Source of the DNA: Rhodospirillaceae bacterium
Lineage (GTDB): Bacteria; Pseudomonadota; Alphaproteobacteria; Rhodospirillales; UBA2165
Reading direction: 5' to 3'
NCBI GenBank assembly: GCA_018649725.1
Contig: JABIHH010000062.1
Coordinates: 1 to 64,000, forward strand
DNA: 64,000 bases
The translations under genes and the position numbers were made by a program. This document shows, one piece after another, positions 54,120 to 63,890 of the stretch. Numbering within the stretch: position 1 is the stretch's first letter; each line of letters starts with the position of its first letter. Under the pieces are notes generated by a model. That model was not told the origin of the DNA, did no database searches, and was given only the letters and a program-made list of their open reading frames with translations.

Positions 54120-55004
54120 TTAGTAGGCGTTCTCGTTACTTTCGATTCTCTCATGCTCTGCTGTGACGATTTTTTGAATTTTCACAAACACGGCATGCTC
54201 GATTTGGCGAACGCGTTCAGGCGAAATTTGAAACAAGGTGCCCAATTCGCCAAGGGTTGATTTGTCTTCATTTAAGCGGCGATTGGTGAAGATTTCACGC
54301 TCGCGGTCGGTTAGCTGCTCCAGCGCATTTGTCAATAGACCACGTTGGAAATTTCTTTCATCATAATGAGTGGCCGCTTCTTCGGGCGTATCAGAATTGT
54401 CAACCAAGCGATCTTGCCACTCAGTATTGTCTTCATCGCCAAGGACTTCGTTGAGAGATGAATCTGGATTACTCATCCGACCGTCCATCGACATCACTTC
54501 GTGTTTGGCAACTTTCAGCCGATCCATAATTACTTCAACGTCTTCATCGGTAAGCTGCCCATCATTAGTTCCGGCCAGCTCCAACTTCATCCGACGTAAA
54601 TTGAAGAACAATTTCTTTTGGCCGACAGTGGTACCAATTCGAACCAATGACCAGGAGCGCATGATATACTCCTGCATTGCGGCTCTAATCCACCACTTGG
54701 CATAGGTGGAAAGCCGAAAGCCTTTGGCTAAATCAAAACGATCTATCGCCTGCATCATGCCAACACAGCCCTCTGAGATGAGATCTTCGCGAGATAAGCC
54801 ATAGCGGCCGAAATTGTTGGCGAGCTTCACGACGAGCCGGAGGTGGCTCGTAACGAGAGCATGGACGGATTTTTGGTCACCCTTTTTTTGCCAAGCATTG
54901 ATGTATTTAACTTCATCAGCTCCACTCAGCATCGGATAATGACGGACTTCGCTTAAAAAGCGGTCACGGTTTTTCGAAAAATAATGTTCGTATGGTTCTG
55001 TCAC
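54120..55004 (-). CDS. rpoH: RNA polymerase sigma-32 factor (heat shock)
   Basis: A 294-residue sigma-70 family factor of the RpoH type. Region 2 is VTSHLRLVVKLANNFGRYGLSREDLISEGCVGMMQAIDRFDLAKGFRLSTYAKWWIRAAMQEYI. It is followed by the RpoH box QKKLFFNLRRMK at 129-140, which is diagnostic for heat-shock sigma factors, and region 4 LTDREREIFTNRRLNEDKSTLGELGTLFQISPERVRQIEHAVFVKIQ. The start is GTG at 55004 with GGAGA upstream. Alphaproteobacteria often have more than one rpoH, so it may be a paralogue. Confidence 0.93.
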   Translation of the reverse strand: MTEPYEHYFSKNRDRFLSEVRHYPMLSGADEVKYINAWQKKGDQKSVHALVTSHLRLVVKLANNFGRYGLSREDLISEGCVGMMQAIDRFDLAKGFRLSTYAKWWIRAAMQEYIMRSWSLVRIGTTVGQKKLFFNLRRMKLELAGTNDGQLTDEDVEVIMDRLKVAKHEVMSMDGRMSNPDSSLNEVLGDEDNTEWQDRLVDNSDTPEEAATHYDERNFQRGLLTNALEQLTDREREIFTNRRLNEDKSTLGELGTLFQISPERVRQIEHAVFVKIQKIVTAEHERIESNENAY

Positions 55005-55216
55005 GGCTCGTCTCCATATTAGTCAAATGCATGTTTTTTTATCTTTGTCTTTTTTTGTGGTTTCACTTTTTAAGGAGACCCCCCAACTTAGCCGGATGGG
55101 GCAATCAGTAACTGAGCCGTATACGAGAGTAACTCCTCAACGCGAAAACCTTAGCGCGTGAGTTAAACGCTACTTGAAGTAGATTAAGTGGATAATTGTG
55201 GCGAGCCGAAAAAAAG

Positions 55217-55840
55217 TTACGGTTTTCCCGCAAAGGTATCGAGGGACATCACAGTTCTAAGGAGGTCAGCCACAGTTCTGGCCTGCATTTTCTCCATTAC
55301 CCTAGCCCGATGGACTTCGACTGTACGTTGAGTAATACCAAGATCAAAGGCAATTTGCTTGTTCAGTTTTCCTTTGGCGATCATTTCCAAAACGTCTTTC
55401 TCACGTGGTGTGAGCAAATTCATCCGATCTTGGATTTCATCCTGGAAATCCAGATCAGCCATCAGAGTACGACTTTTGTCGATCGCTTTATGGGCAACTT
55501 CCAATAGCATTTGGTTATTGATCGGCTTTTCAACAAAATCGAAGGCGCCTTCTTTCATTGCGCGAACAGCCATCTGAGTGTCGCCATGTGCCGTCACAAT
55601 AATGATGGGCAAGCGGCTTGGCTCTTCAGCTAATTTGGTTTGTAGATCCAGGCCACTGATGCCGGGCATCCGAACATCTAGAAGAATGCAACCGGGACCT
55701 TCAACCGGGATGGCTTCGAGAAATTCGTTGCCTGAGGAGTAGGTCTCAACAGACAGATCAACGGATTCAAAGAGATCTTTCATAAGTTCTCTGTTGATTT
55801 CGTCATCTTCAACGACATAGACCGTTGGATCACTTGCCAT
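55217..55840 (-). CDS. FixJ-family response regulator
   Basis: A 207-residue two-domain regulator: an N-terminal receiver with phosphoacceptor D55 (LLDVRMPG) and K105 (VEKPINN), and a C-terminal LuxR-type helix-turn-helix LTPREKDVLEMIAKGKLNKQIAFDLGITQRTVEVHRARVMEKM. This is the FixJ/NarL arrangement. It follows the hybrid kinase gene by 91 bases in the same direction, so the kinase is its likely phosphodonor. The target genes are unknown. Confidence 0.93.
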   Translation of the reverse strand: MASDPTVYVVEDDEINRELMKDLFESVDLSVETYSSGNEFLEAIPVEGPGCILLDVRMPGISGLDLQTKLAEEPSRLPIIIVTAHGDTQMAVRAMKEGAFDFVEKPINNQMLLEVAHKAIDKSRTLMADLDFQDEIQDRMNLLTPREKDVLEMIAKGKLNKQIAFDLGITQRTVEVHRARVMEKMQARTVADLLRTVMSLDTFAGKP

Positions 55841-55931
55841 TAATTCCTCCCTGAGACAAAGGCTGTAATTACAATATGAGTTTCTTGCCCCAGCTTCAAC
55901 TATGCATATTATTATTGTTCAAGAAAGCGCG

Positions 55932-58900
55932 TTAGTTAGATTTTTTGCCATAGGTAATTTTATGGCCCGGTTTCAGAGCTTCATTGACATTGGTTAAGAC
56001 TTCACTGATATCAAACGGTTTTGTCAGGTAATTATAAAACCCGGCCTCTCTGCCTTTCTCTATATCGTGCGGCATTGCTGCGGCCGAAAGCGCGATGACG
56101 GGTATGTCTTTCGTTTCTGTGCTGTCTTGTAAAATGGCCATGGCTTCCAATCCGCTCATGCCGGGTAGGTTGATATCCATAAAAATAATATCAGGGTGAT
56201 TTTCGCGGGCGGATTCTAAACCGTCTTCTGCAGAAATCGCCGATAAGAGATCTATATTTTGAATATTGTCGATCAGTTCCTCCATCAAATGCAGATTGGA
56301 GGTGTCGTCTTCGATATAAAGCAGCTTATAGACGGTGCTTTCAAGATCATCTGAGATGCTGGTCACTGGATCATCAATGTAAGGCTGTTGAGTCGACGGG
56401 GCTTTGTCACCAGAAGGCGCCAGGAATTCGATCCAGAAAATACTGCCGACATCGAAAGTGCTGGAAAATCCGATTTTCCCATCCATTAGATCGACCAATT
56501 GCTTGGTAATAGTAAGGCCGATGCCGGTACCTTCGATGCCTTTTTGCTCCGCCCCTAAACGGCTGAAAGGTTCAAAAATTTCTTCGTGACGATCTTCCGG
56601 AATACCGATGCCGGTGTCTTCTACCGAAATCCTAATCTTGTTGTCATCGGTCAATTGGCTACTGATGGTGACCGAACCTCCAGGTTTATTATATTTAATC
56701 GCGTTTGATAGTAAATTAAGGAAGGCCTGTTTGAAGCGCGTTCGGTCAGCCATTAATAACTGGCTTGACGGAGAAGGTTTTATTAATTTGATCTCGATGT
56801 TATTTCTTTCTGCTAAAGAGGCAATCAGACTAACGCATTCTTCGATCGGCTCAGTTATATCGATATTCGATAATTCAAAGGCAATACGGCCCGATTCGAT
56901 TTTCGCTAAATCCAGAATATCATTGATGAGTTTCAACAGGTGTTGGCCGCTCACCAAAATCTGATTTACCTGTTTCGTTTGGCGTCCTTGCAAGGGATCT
57001 TTTTTGGTTTGCAACAACAATTGGGCATATCCGAGAATTGCGTTCATCGGTGTTCGAAGTTCGTGGCTCATGCTAGATAAAAATTCAGATTTCGCTTTAT
57101 TGGCAAATTCTGCCTCACGCCGTGCCTGCTCCAAGGCTTCTTCGTTACGTTTTTGCTCGGTAATATCCTGGGACGTGCCGCGCATGCCGATCAGGTTTTG
57201 CTGCTGATCAAACAGGGCCTCAACTACACCATGAATAAACCTTTCTGATCCGTCGGGCCGGATTATGCGGAAATCAATTGTATGATGAGTATCTGTCGCG
57301 GATATTTCATGTGAAAGGGCCCTCATTCTTTCTCTGTCGTCGGGATGAACCATGCTTAGAAACCAATCAAAGGTTAATTCCACTGTATTCGGTTTCACAC
57401 CAAATATGCGGTAATGTTCATCACTCCATTCGAAAGTTTGTGTCGCGAATTTTCCCTCCCAGCTGCCAATTTTCGCGATGCTTTGAGCGGTATCAAGCGC
57501 GGCTTTATTCTTCTCCATCTCGGCTTGTGCTATTTTACGTTCTGTAATATCCAACGACAGCACGAATAGACCTTGCACGTCGCCGGCATCATCAAAATCA
57601 GGTATCAAAGAAACTTGGGTATATACATCGGTGCCATCTTCTCCCGGAAAAAAATTGTCATAGTTTACCGGCTCTCCTGCCAATGTTTTTTGGATATACG
57701 GCCAAATGGCTGCTGTGGTCTCGGGGGGGAAGACATCTTGAATACGCTTGCCAATGATTTCTTCGGAATCCAATCCGATGGTTTCGAAGTTCTTGTTGGC
57801 AAATTGAAAGCGCAAATCTTGATCATGATAGGCGATCATGGCGGGCATCGCGTCGGTGATGAGGTGGAGACGGTTCTCACTTTCCCGTAGCGCATCTTCG
57901 CGCGCTTTTAGCTCCGTGATATCCGTATAAAGCACCATTGTGCTGCCATTGCTTAACTTATGTTTTCGGATTTGGACCCATTGATCGTTGCGATGTAATT
58001 CGACTGTAGAGCTTTCTTCTTCAAATTCATCAATCCGGCAATTTACCCATTCATCTATACCATCCTTCGGTTCAACCTGGGTCGTAGTGGCAAAAGCTCT
58101 GATAAAATCTTCATATTTTTCGCCAGGTAGGAGGAATTTCTGGGCAGTCGGGTGAGACAGTCTGAAATAACTGTTACAATAAACAAATCGGCGATTTTCA
58201 TCCCATAAGGCAAAACCGTCCGAAAAATTTTCGATCGCGGTAAAAAATTGCTGTTGCATGCCCGCAATTTTATCTTCCGCGAGAATCTGCTCGGTTTCTT
58301 CATCAGTGGTACCGCGATAACCCGTAAAATTGCCGTCATCATCAAATTTGGGGCGACCACTGGAGACAAAGTGGCGGACGGTGCCATCCTTCTGCTTGAC
58401 CTGGAAGTGAAAGTTTCTAAAAGATTGATGGGCATCTATGGCGTTAAGATGACCTTTCCATCCAGGACTGTCAGTGTTCAGTATCGGTAATTCCCATCTT
58501 TTTTTGCCGATTAAGGCGTCGCCTTCAAAATGAGGCGCAGGATACATGGGAGGCGAGATAAAGGTAAATCTGTGCTCGGTATCGGTCTCCCAAAATCGAT
58601 CTGCAGCCGTTTCAGTGAAATCTCTAAAACGTTTCTCACTTTCGGCCACAGCTTTTTCAGCCTTTTTCAATTCGGAAATATCAGATACCGATACCAGCAC
58701 AGCGGACTCATTGTCCCATTCAATTGGGGCTGCATTATCGATTGAATAGAACTCGCTACCATCGAGGCGAATATGTATGAGTTCTATGAAATCCTGGGGT
58801 TCATGAGTCTCTTCAAGCTGCCGCCGACGATCGGTAAGGGTCTTATGAAAATCTGGATGGGTGAGTTCCAGTGAGGTGCGTCCCAACAAATCTTCGACGC

Positions 58901-59069
58901 TGTCTGCCCCAAACATGCGCACTGCAGATTGGTTGGCAAAGACAATTTCGAAATCCTGATGAACTAATACGCCGGTTCTTTGAATTTCGATCAGGGTGCG
59001 ATATTGCTGTTCGCTCGCCGACAGCAATTCTGCATTTTTTTCAACTGGCTTAGGCTCGTTCTTCCCCAC
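55932..59069 (-). CDS. Multi-PAS hybrid sensor histidine kinase with C-terminal receiver
   Basis: A 1045-residue cytoplasmic kinase with about five PAS/PAC domains (residues about 15-135, 140-265, 270-385, 395-510 and 520-650). The HisKA dimerisation domain contains FLSSMSHELRTPMNAILGY. The HATPase domain contains FLNLLSNAIKYN, DTGIGIPEDRHEEIFEPFSRLG and GTGIGLTITKQLV. A receiver domain near 930-1035 contains MDINLPGMSGLEAMAIL, with the acceptor Asp. No transmembrane segment is evident, so it senses a cytoplasmic signal, perhaps redox or small ligands via PAS. The start is GTG at 59069. It pairs with the FixJ-type regulator downstream, giving a phosphorelay. Confidence 0.9.
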   Translation of the reverse strand: MGKNEPKPVEKNAELLSASEQQYRTLIEIQRTGVLVHQDFEIVFANQSAVRMFGADSVEDLLGRTSLELTHPDFHKTLTDRRRQLEETHEPQDFIELIHIRLDGSEFYSIDNAAPIEWDNESAVLVSVSDISELKKAEKAVAESEKRFRDFTETAADRFWETDTEHRFTFISPPMYPAPHFEGDALIGKKRWELPILNTDSPGWKGHLNAIDAHQSFRNFHFQVKQKDGTVRHFVSSGRPKFDDDGNFTGYRGTTDEETEQILAEDKIAGMQQQFFTAIENFSDGFALWDENRRFVYCNSYFRLSHPTAQKFLLPGEKYEDFIRAFATTTQVEPKDGIDEWVNCRIDEFEEESSTVELHRNDQWVQIRKHKLSNGSTMVLYTDITELKAREDALRESENRLHLITDAMPAMIAYHDQDLRFQFANKNFETIGLDSEEIIGKRIQDVFPPETTAAIWPYIQKTLAGEPVNYDNFFPGEDGTDVYTQVSLIPDFDDAGDVQGLFVLSLDITERKIAQAEMEKNKAALDTAQSIAKIGSWEGKFATQTFEWSDEHYRIFGVKPNTVELTFDWFLSMVHPDDRERMRALSHEISATDTHHTIDFRIIRPDGSERFIHGVVEALFDQQQNLIGMRGTSQDITEQKRNEEALEQARREAEFANKAKSEFLSSMSHELRTPMNAILGYAQLLLQTKKDPLQGRQTKQVNQILVSGQHLLKLINDILDLAKIESGRIAFELSNIDITEPIEECVSLIASLAERNNIEIKLIKPSPSSQLLMADRTRFKQAFLNLLSNAIKYNKPGGSVTISSQLTDDNKIRISVEDTGIGIPEDRHEEIFEPFSRLGAEQKGIEGTGIGLTITKQLVDLMDGKIGFSSTFDVGSIFWIEFLAPSGDKAPSTQQPYIDDPVTSISDDLESTVYKLLYIEDDTSNLHLMEELIDNIQNIDLLSAISAEDGLESARENHPDIIFMDINLPGMSGLEAMAILQDSTETKDIPVIALSAAAMPHDIEKGREAGFYNYLTKPFDISEVLTNVNEALKPGHKITYGKKSN

Positions 59070-59117
59070 GATGTAGACCTCATGCTAATTGTTCGGACTG
59101 CTCGATCCCTTTATGCC

Positions 59118-60134
59118 TCAATTGACGGATGGAAGGGCAAACACCTGACCGGGAAAAATTAAATTGGGGTCCTTGATCTGCTTCTTATTGGCTTCGTAAA
59201 TTACGGTATAGCGAAATCCCGTGCCATAGGTTTTTCGCGCGATACGCCACAGGCTGTGGCCCGACTCGACGACGACCAAAGTGCCGGGCTTTATGCCAGT
59301 TAGGGGGACTGATCTGGCAAAGACAACTTCCATTCGGGATTTAACCTTGCCATCCTTGCCAACATGATCGGCGCGCACGGTATACATTCCTGCCTTCACT
59401 TTGCGGTCCGGGGTTTGTCGCCAGAGGCCGCGATCATTGCTTTTGCCCCGTCCTAAAAATTCATTATTGAGATAGAGGTTAACCGTAGCTTCGGCGGGCG
59501 CTTTGCCAATAATATCAAGCTGGCCGGAATCATCATAATCCACCGCATCGATGGTGAGCGAGATATCTGCATCGGCCTTAGGTTTTTGAAGAATTTCAAG
59601 CCGGCCACCTGGTTTTGTCGGCACCTTCATGGCCAATGGTTGGCTCGGCTCATCAGTCGGTTTGCCAGCAATGTCTTTGCCTTTTTCCGGCACGACCAGA
59701 ACAACATCTGATTCAGATGAGATGACACTGCCATCAGGGTTAATCATTTTCAGTGAAAGTTGTCGGCTGCCGGGGGGGAGGGGAGAGCTTGGCACGAACA
59801 CCCATTCTCCACGTTTGTCTGCTGTCACCTCACCAATTTTTTTCGAGCCGTCATATATCTCAACTTTAGCACCAGGGCTCGCTCGACCGGCCATAACCGT
59901 ATCGCCTTGCGGCGTGATGCGAACAATGTCGAAGCTTGGCGTGGTATTTTCAGCCTTTTTAGGGCCGGCTTTAATTGGAGCGGTAATCTTGGTTTTAGAT
60001 TTGCCTTGAGATTGCGCCTTAGGTGTCGCTTTTTGTGATGCCGTTTCTTCTGGACTTTCTAGAACGAAATTTAAGGCAATGGCCGCTGCTACTGCGAAGC
60101 CACCGATAATAGCCAGAATTGCGGATTTACTCAC
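59118..60134 (-). CDS. LysM domain protein with Ig-like repeats
   Basis: A 338-residue protein with an N-terminal membrane segment (residues 4-25), a low-complexity Lys/Pro/Gln linker, two bacterial Ig-like regions (about 75-150 and 200-270) and a C-terminal LysM domain (SGHSLWRIARKTYGTGFRYTVIYEANKKQIKDPNLIFPGQVFALP) that binds peptidoglycan. It is likely anchored in the inner membrane and reaches the wall, a plan common in alphaproteobacteria. The start is GTG at 60134. It is encoded before the hybrid kinase gene (gap about 48 bases), so it may be in the same unit. Confidence 0.88.
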   Translation of the reverse strand: MSKSAILAIIGGFAVAAAIALNFVLESPEETASQKATPKAQSQGKSKTKITAPIKAGPKKAENTTPSFDIVRITPQGDTVMAGRASPGAKVEIYDGSKKIGEVTADKRGEWVFVPSSPLPPGSRQLSLKMINPDGSVISSESDVVLVVPEKGKDIAGKPTDEPSQPLAMKVPTKPGGRLEILQKPKADADISLTIDAVDYDDSGQLDIIGKAPAEATVNLYLNNEFLGRGKSNDRGLWRQTPDRKVKAGMYTVRADHVGKDGKVKSRMEVVFARSVPLTGIKPGTLVVVESGHSLWRIARKTYGTGFRYTVIYEANKKQIKDPNLIFPGQVFALPSVN

Positions 60135-60216
60135 CCTATACCATCCCCATTGTTTTTCAATTCAGTTACCACTTGAGACTAATACCACCGTGGTCCATTG
60201 GCAATCCTAACCTCTT

Positions 60217-61074
60217 TCAATTGACCGGAAATTCCGTCGCGATGACGGCGGCCAAGAGGGCAAGAACGAGAGGGATTAATGCCAAAATTGTCAGCTTCAT
60301 GGATGGTGGTAAAAACCCGCTCATCGTAAACTTCTGTGGGAAATGCCGGACGGCACCATCGGCAAAAAAGACAAATCCAACTAGAATAAGAGATGGTAGG
60401 AGCGGCGGTGCTTGCTCGATCAGGCGGAGCGCAATCATGTAAAGGCCGCCACCCCCGGCAAGCAGGATTGATCGGCCAAAAAATAAACGGGGCTTTGGCA
60501 AGTTCCAAAGCAAAAAGCCAAGCGATGTCGCACTTAGACCAAAAGCCAGATCGCGGTCAATGGCGATATCGCTGATCCAGGCGATGAGGCCCAGCCCAAT
60601 GGAAGCGAGTGCGAGCAATAGGGCTCCATCGCCAGAGCCAAATTCGCGGGCCGTGCCGACGCGTTGCAGACCGAACACAACGACGCCCCAGCACAGCAGA
60701 ATTGGAATCGCCCAAAAATCGATGCCGCCTCTCATCCAGGCGGCAATGCCGATGCCGCTCAATATAAAGGCTGTGGTCTCGATGAAGCGGCCGAATTTTG
60801 TAGTGTCTTTTAATCCTAAATCAAGGGCCATGCCGATGCCTAACAGGCAGACGGTCGCAGATAGGATGGCACCGCTGTTGAAGGCGGGTGGAAAATCAGG
60901 CGTGCCTAAAATAAGCGCACAAACCCAGGCAAAGCCCGCTCCAACGGTTGCATTGGCGGTGCTAATGCCGAAACTCTTCCGGTCAATCAGGCGGATTAAT
61001 CCGATGAGCACAATGGTGCCCAAGAATGGTATCAGCAGAACCTGCACGATGGGTGTCGTGAAAAATAATGACAT
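60217..61074 (-). CDS. Hypothetical polytopic membrane protein
   Basis: A 285-residue, very hydrophobic protein with about nine membrane helices spread over its length, for example IVQVLLIPFLGTIVLIGLIRLI, GAILSATVCLLGIGMALDLGL and FGLSATSLGFLLWNL. No conserved enzymatic motif is evident and the family was not recognised. Its ATG is 3 bases upstream of a stop-containing gap; the start at 61074 is the only reasonable one. Confidence 0.6.
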   Translation of the reverse strand: MSLFFTTPIVQVLLIPFLGTIVLIGLIRLIDRKSFGISTANATVGAGFAWVCALILGTPDFPPAFNSGAILSATVCLLGIGMALDLGLKDTTKFGRFIETTAFILSGIGIAAWMRGGIDFWAIPILLCWGVVVFGLQRVGTAREFGSGDGALLLALASIGLGLIAWISDIAIDRDLAFGLSATSLGFLLWNLPKPRLFFGRSILLAGGGGLYMIALRLIEQAPPLLPSLILVGFVFFADGAVRHFPQKFTMSGFLPPSMKLTILALIPLVLALLAAVIATEFPVN

Positions 61075-61222
61075 GAACTAGGCCTAGCCCGATTCGCCCT
61101 AAGTCAAAAGAGATATTTGGCAATTAATATAAGTCCTAATAGGATTTTCTACGAAACAAACTGAGGGACAAACATTGAGTGTGGCGCTAAACTGACTCAG
61201 GTATCTTTTAGGAAATTAATTT

Positions 61223-61807
61223 ATGGAACACATCAAATCAATTGCTGTTTATTGTGGCTCGAAAGTTGGCAACTCGCCTCAATATGTCATTGCTGCACGC
61301 GAGCTTGGCTTAGCCATGGCTGAGCGCGGCATCGGATTGGTTTTTGGCGGCGGGCGTATCGGCATTATGGGTGAAATAGCTGACCATGTTTTGACCAGCG
61401 GGGGCACTGTTACCGGCGTTATTCCCCATTTTCTTAACGATCTAGAAGTTGCCCATCAGGGCGTTACCGAGCTCATCACCGTGGAAAGCATGCATGAGCG
61501 CAAACATATTATGTTCACTAAATCGGATGCCTTTGTCATTTTGCCTGGCGGTCTCGGAACCTTGGATGAATGCATGGAAATCATCACCTGGAAGCAACTT
61601 CAGGTGCATGATCGACCAATTGTTATTTTGGATGTCGACGGGTATTGGAAATCGCTCAAAGTGCTTTTTGACGACATTGTCAAAGGTGGCTTTGCTCATC
61701 CGAAAGCCTTGGATCTATTCACCATCGTCGATAGCGTCGATGGTGTTTTCGACGCCATTGCCGATGCCCCCGAGCCCGACCCGATTGTCCTGGAAAGCCA
61801 TCTTTAG
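61223..61807 (+). CDS. LOG family protein (TIGR00730, nucleotide 5'-monophosphate phosphoribohydrolase)
   Basis: A 194-residue Rossmann-like protein with the LOG signature PGGLGTLDE (108-116) and the preceding MHERK (R93, K94). Family members hydrolyse cytokinin riboside 5'-monophosphates or other nucleoside monophosphates to free base. N-terminal CGSKVGN and GLVFGGGRIGIMGEIAD complete the fold. In bacteria the role is in nucleotide salvage or purine-derived signalling, not necessarily plant hormones. It is a single gene. Confidence 0.9.
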   Translation: MEHIKSIAVYCGSKVGNSPQYVIAARELGLAMAERGIGLVFGGGRIGIMGEIADHVLTSGGTVTGVIPHFLNDLEVAHQGVTELITVESMHERKHIMFTKSDAFVILPGGLGTLDECMEIITWKQLQVHDRPIVILDVDGYWKSLKVLFDDIVKGGFAHPKALDLFTIVDSVDGVFDAIADAPEPDPIVLESHL

Positions 61808-61867
61808 GAGCCAAAGCATGGTCTTCTGCGCTTAGTGTTCAATTCTGAGCGTATAGGAGTGGGATCC

Positions 61868-62341
61868 TTATTTTAGAGTGGCTGCACTGAACAACACTGA
61901 AAACTGTTCGCACCAAATAACGATTGCCCCAACTGTGAAGTCTAGATCGGCGGGTAGCGCGTAGTTTTGGTTGCCGATGTTACCCTTCAACGTGCCGAGG
62001 TTTAGACGTCGGCTTTGGAGCACACTGTTTGAATCTGTGATGTTACTGCTTTCCACAGCGTAGACTTTCAAGTCCGGCCCATTTGTCACCTCAAAACCCG
62101 TAAATGAGACCTTTTTCTGCCCGGCTCTGGTTTCGGTGATCGTCGCGGTTCCCTGACCGTGATGGGCGCCATCGGCATTTTTGAACGTGCCGGTCTTGAG
62201 TGCCGTAAACTGACCTGAATCGGGTACTTGTTCAGAAACAACTCTGTCGATCCAAAGAGGACTTGCCAAATACCAGAAGGCATTACCCATAACAAATCCA
62301 ACAATCCAGACTATTGCGACAACTAACAACCATTTACGCAT
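61868..62341 (-). CDS. DM13 domain protein
   Basis: A 157-residue protein with an N-terminal signal anchor (residues 4-24). The DM13 domain begins TGTFKNADGAHHGQGTATI and continues with VTNGPDLKVYAVES, LGTLKGNIGNQNYALP and IVIWCEQFSVLFSAATL. The conserved cysteine C144 is in the last motif. DM13 is thought to take part in electron-transfer or redox reactions at the envelope. It follows katA in the same direction, which is consistent with an oxidative-stress setting but not proof of one. Confidence 0.88.
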   Translation of the reverse strand: MRKWLLVVAIVWIVGFVMGNAFWYLASPLWIDRVVSEQVPDSGQFTALKTGTFKNADGAHHGQGTATITETRAGQKKVSFTGFEVTNGPDLKVYAVESSNITDSNSVLQSRRLNLGTLKGNIGNQNYALPADLDFTVGAIVIWCEQFSVLFSAATLK

Positions 62342-62384
62342 CAGATTTCTCCTATTCTAAATATCAAAAGCACTATTAAATTTG

Positions 62385-62423
62385 CTGCCGCTGCACGGAG
62401 TTTTTGGCAAAGTGCAGCGGCAG
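62385..62423. terminator. Hairpin between katA and DM13 gene
   Basis: CTGCCGCTGCAC (62385-62396) and GTGCAGCGGCAG (62412-62423) are perfect complements around a 15-base loop. The flank on the katA transcript side lacks a strong T-run, so it may be a weak or Rho-assisted terminator or an mRNA-stabilising hairpin. Confidence 0.6.
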
Positions 62424-62453
62424 TACATGTTACTATACGGCGGAGGGAGACGA

Positions 62454-63890
62454 CTATGAAACGTCCAACCGATTTGCAATGCCTAGTCCATAATCGACAT
62501 CAGCCTTCATAAAATACTCAATTTGCCGATTTGCGATTTCAGCTGGAACCCCAGCTATTGCCCCGGCGATAGTGTCCATCAGGCGGTTTTGCTCATCTTT
62601 AGACATTATTCTGAACAAATCGCCTGCTTGAGTAAAATCATCATTGCCATCACGGTGATCATAACGATCGGCATCACCTGATATTTTAATTGGAGGTTCT
62701 TTGGCAGATGCATCTTCTATAGGCCCGTCAAAACTGTTGGGCTCGTAGTTTACCGACCCTCCACCGTTGCCATCAAACCGCATGGCGCCGTCCCGTTGAT
62801 AGTTGTGTACAGGACACCGAGCGGCATTCACGGGCAAATGCTGGTGATTTGCGCCGATCCGATAGCGTTGAGCATCACCGTAAGACAAGATACGCATTTG
62901 CAATACTTTGTCTGGACTGTGACCAATGCCTGGCACCATGTTGGCCGGTGTAAAGGCGGCTTGCTCGACTTCAGCAAAATAGTTTTCGGGATTACGGTTA
63001 AGCTCCAAAGTCCCAACTTCAATTAATGGAAACTCGCTATGCGGCCAGACTTTGGTCAAGTCGAAGGGGTTGTATGATGTTTTCTCCGCTTCTTCTTCCG
63101 ACATGATTTGGACCTTTAACTTCCATTTTGGAAATTCACCGCTCTCAATTGCATTAAAGAGATCTTCCTGGTGGCTCTCTCGATCACTCCCAATGATCTC
63201 TGCTACTTGATCATTCGTGTTGGTCTTATGTCCCTGTTCAGTCTTGAAGTGGAATTTCACCCAATACCGCTCGCCTTCATCATTGATCAAACTATAGGTA
63301 TGTGAGCCATAACCATTCATATGACGATAGGTTGCGGGTTGTCCACGATCTGACATCAAAATTGTAATCTGATGCAATGCTTCCGGCGATTGCGACCAAA
63401 AGTCCCACTGCGCCGTACCGGAGCGAAGATTTGTTTTTGGATCGCGCTTTTGGCTGTGAATAAAATCCATGAATTTATAGGGATCACGGATAAAGAACAC
63501 GGGTGTGTTATTGCCGACGATGTCCCAGTTGCCCTCTTCGGTATAGAACTTTACCGCAAAACCACGCACGTCCCGTTCTGCATCGGCGGCACCTTTTTCA
63601 CCGGCAACGGTGGAGAAGCGCAGAAAACATTCAGTTTCTTTTCCGACCTCAAAGACTTTTGCTTTGGTATATTTCGAAATATCACTCGTAATCGTGAGTT
63701 TCCCGTAAGCTCCTGAGCCTTTGGCGTGAACGACGCGTTCAGGAATGCGCTCACGATTAAAAGATGCGTGCTTTTCAAATAATTGCCAATCTTGAGCTAA
63801 CAGTGGACCGCGTGGACCCGCCGTCAAACTATTCTGATTGTCAGGTATTGGACTACCGTTCGTGGCGGTCATAATTGGACATTTACTCAT
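62454..63890 (-). CDS. katA: Monofunctional haem catalase (clade 3, KatA-like)
   Basis: Breaks down hydrogen peroxide to water and oxygen. The 478-residue small-subunit catalase has distal His H55 ([11 protein letters not shown]), distal Asn N127 (VGNNTPVFF) and proximal Tyr Y337 in [14 protein letters not shown]. It also has the NADPH/haem regions [17 protein letters not shown] and [18 protein letters not shown], and NHQHLPVN. The length and motif set match clade 3 catalases. The start is ATG 63888-63890. The upstream 110 bases (63891-64000) show no clear operator. No OxyR gene is in the window. Confidence 0.96.
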   Translation of the reverse strand: MSKCPIMTATNGSPIPDNQNSLTAGPRGPLLAQDWQLFEKHASFNRERIPERVVHAKGSGAYGKLTITSDISKYTKAKVFEVGKETECFLRFSTVAGEKGAADAERDVRGFAVKFYTEEGNWDIVGNNTPVFFIRDPYKFMDFIHSQKRDPKTNLRSGTAQWDFWSQSPEALHQITILMSDRGQPATYRHMNGYGSHTYSLINDEGERYWVKFHFKTEQGHKTNTNDQVAEIIGSDRESHQEDLFNAIESGEFPKWKLKVQIMSEEEAEKTSYNPFDLTKVWPHSEFPLIEVGTLELNRNPENYFAEVEQAAFTPANMVPGIGHSPDKVLQMRILSYGDAQRYRIGANHQHLPVNAARCPVHNYQRDGAMRFDGNGGGSVNYEPNSFDGPIEDASAKEPPIKISGDADRYDHRDGNDDFTQAGDLFRIMSKDEQNRLMDTIAGAIAGVPAEIANRQIEYFMKADVDYGLGIANRLDVS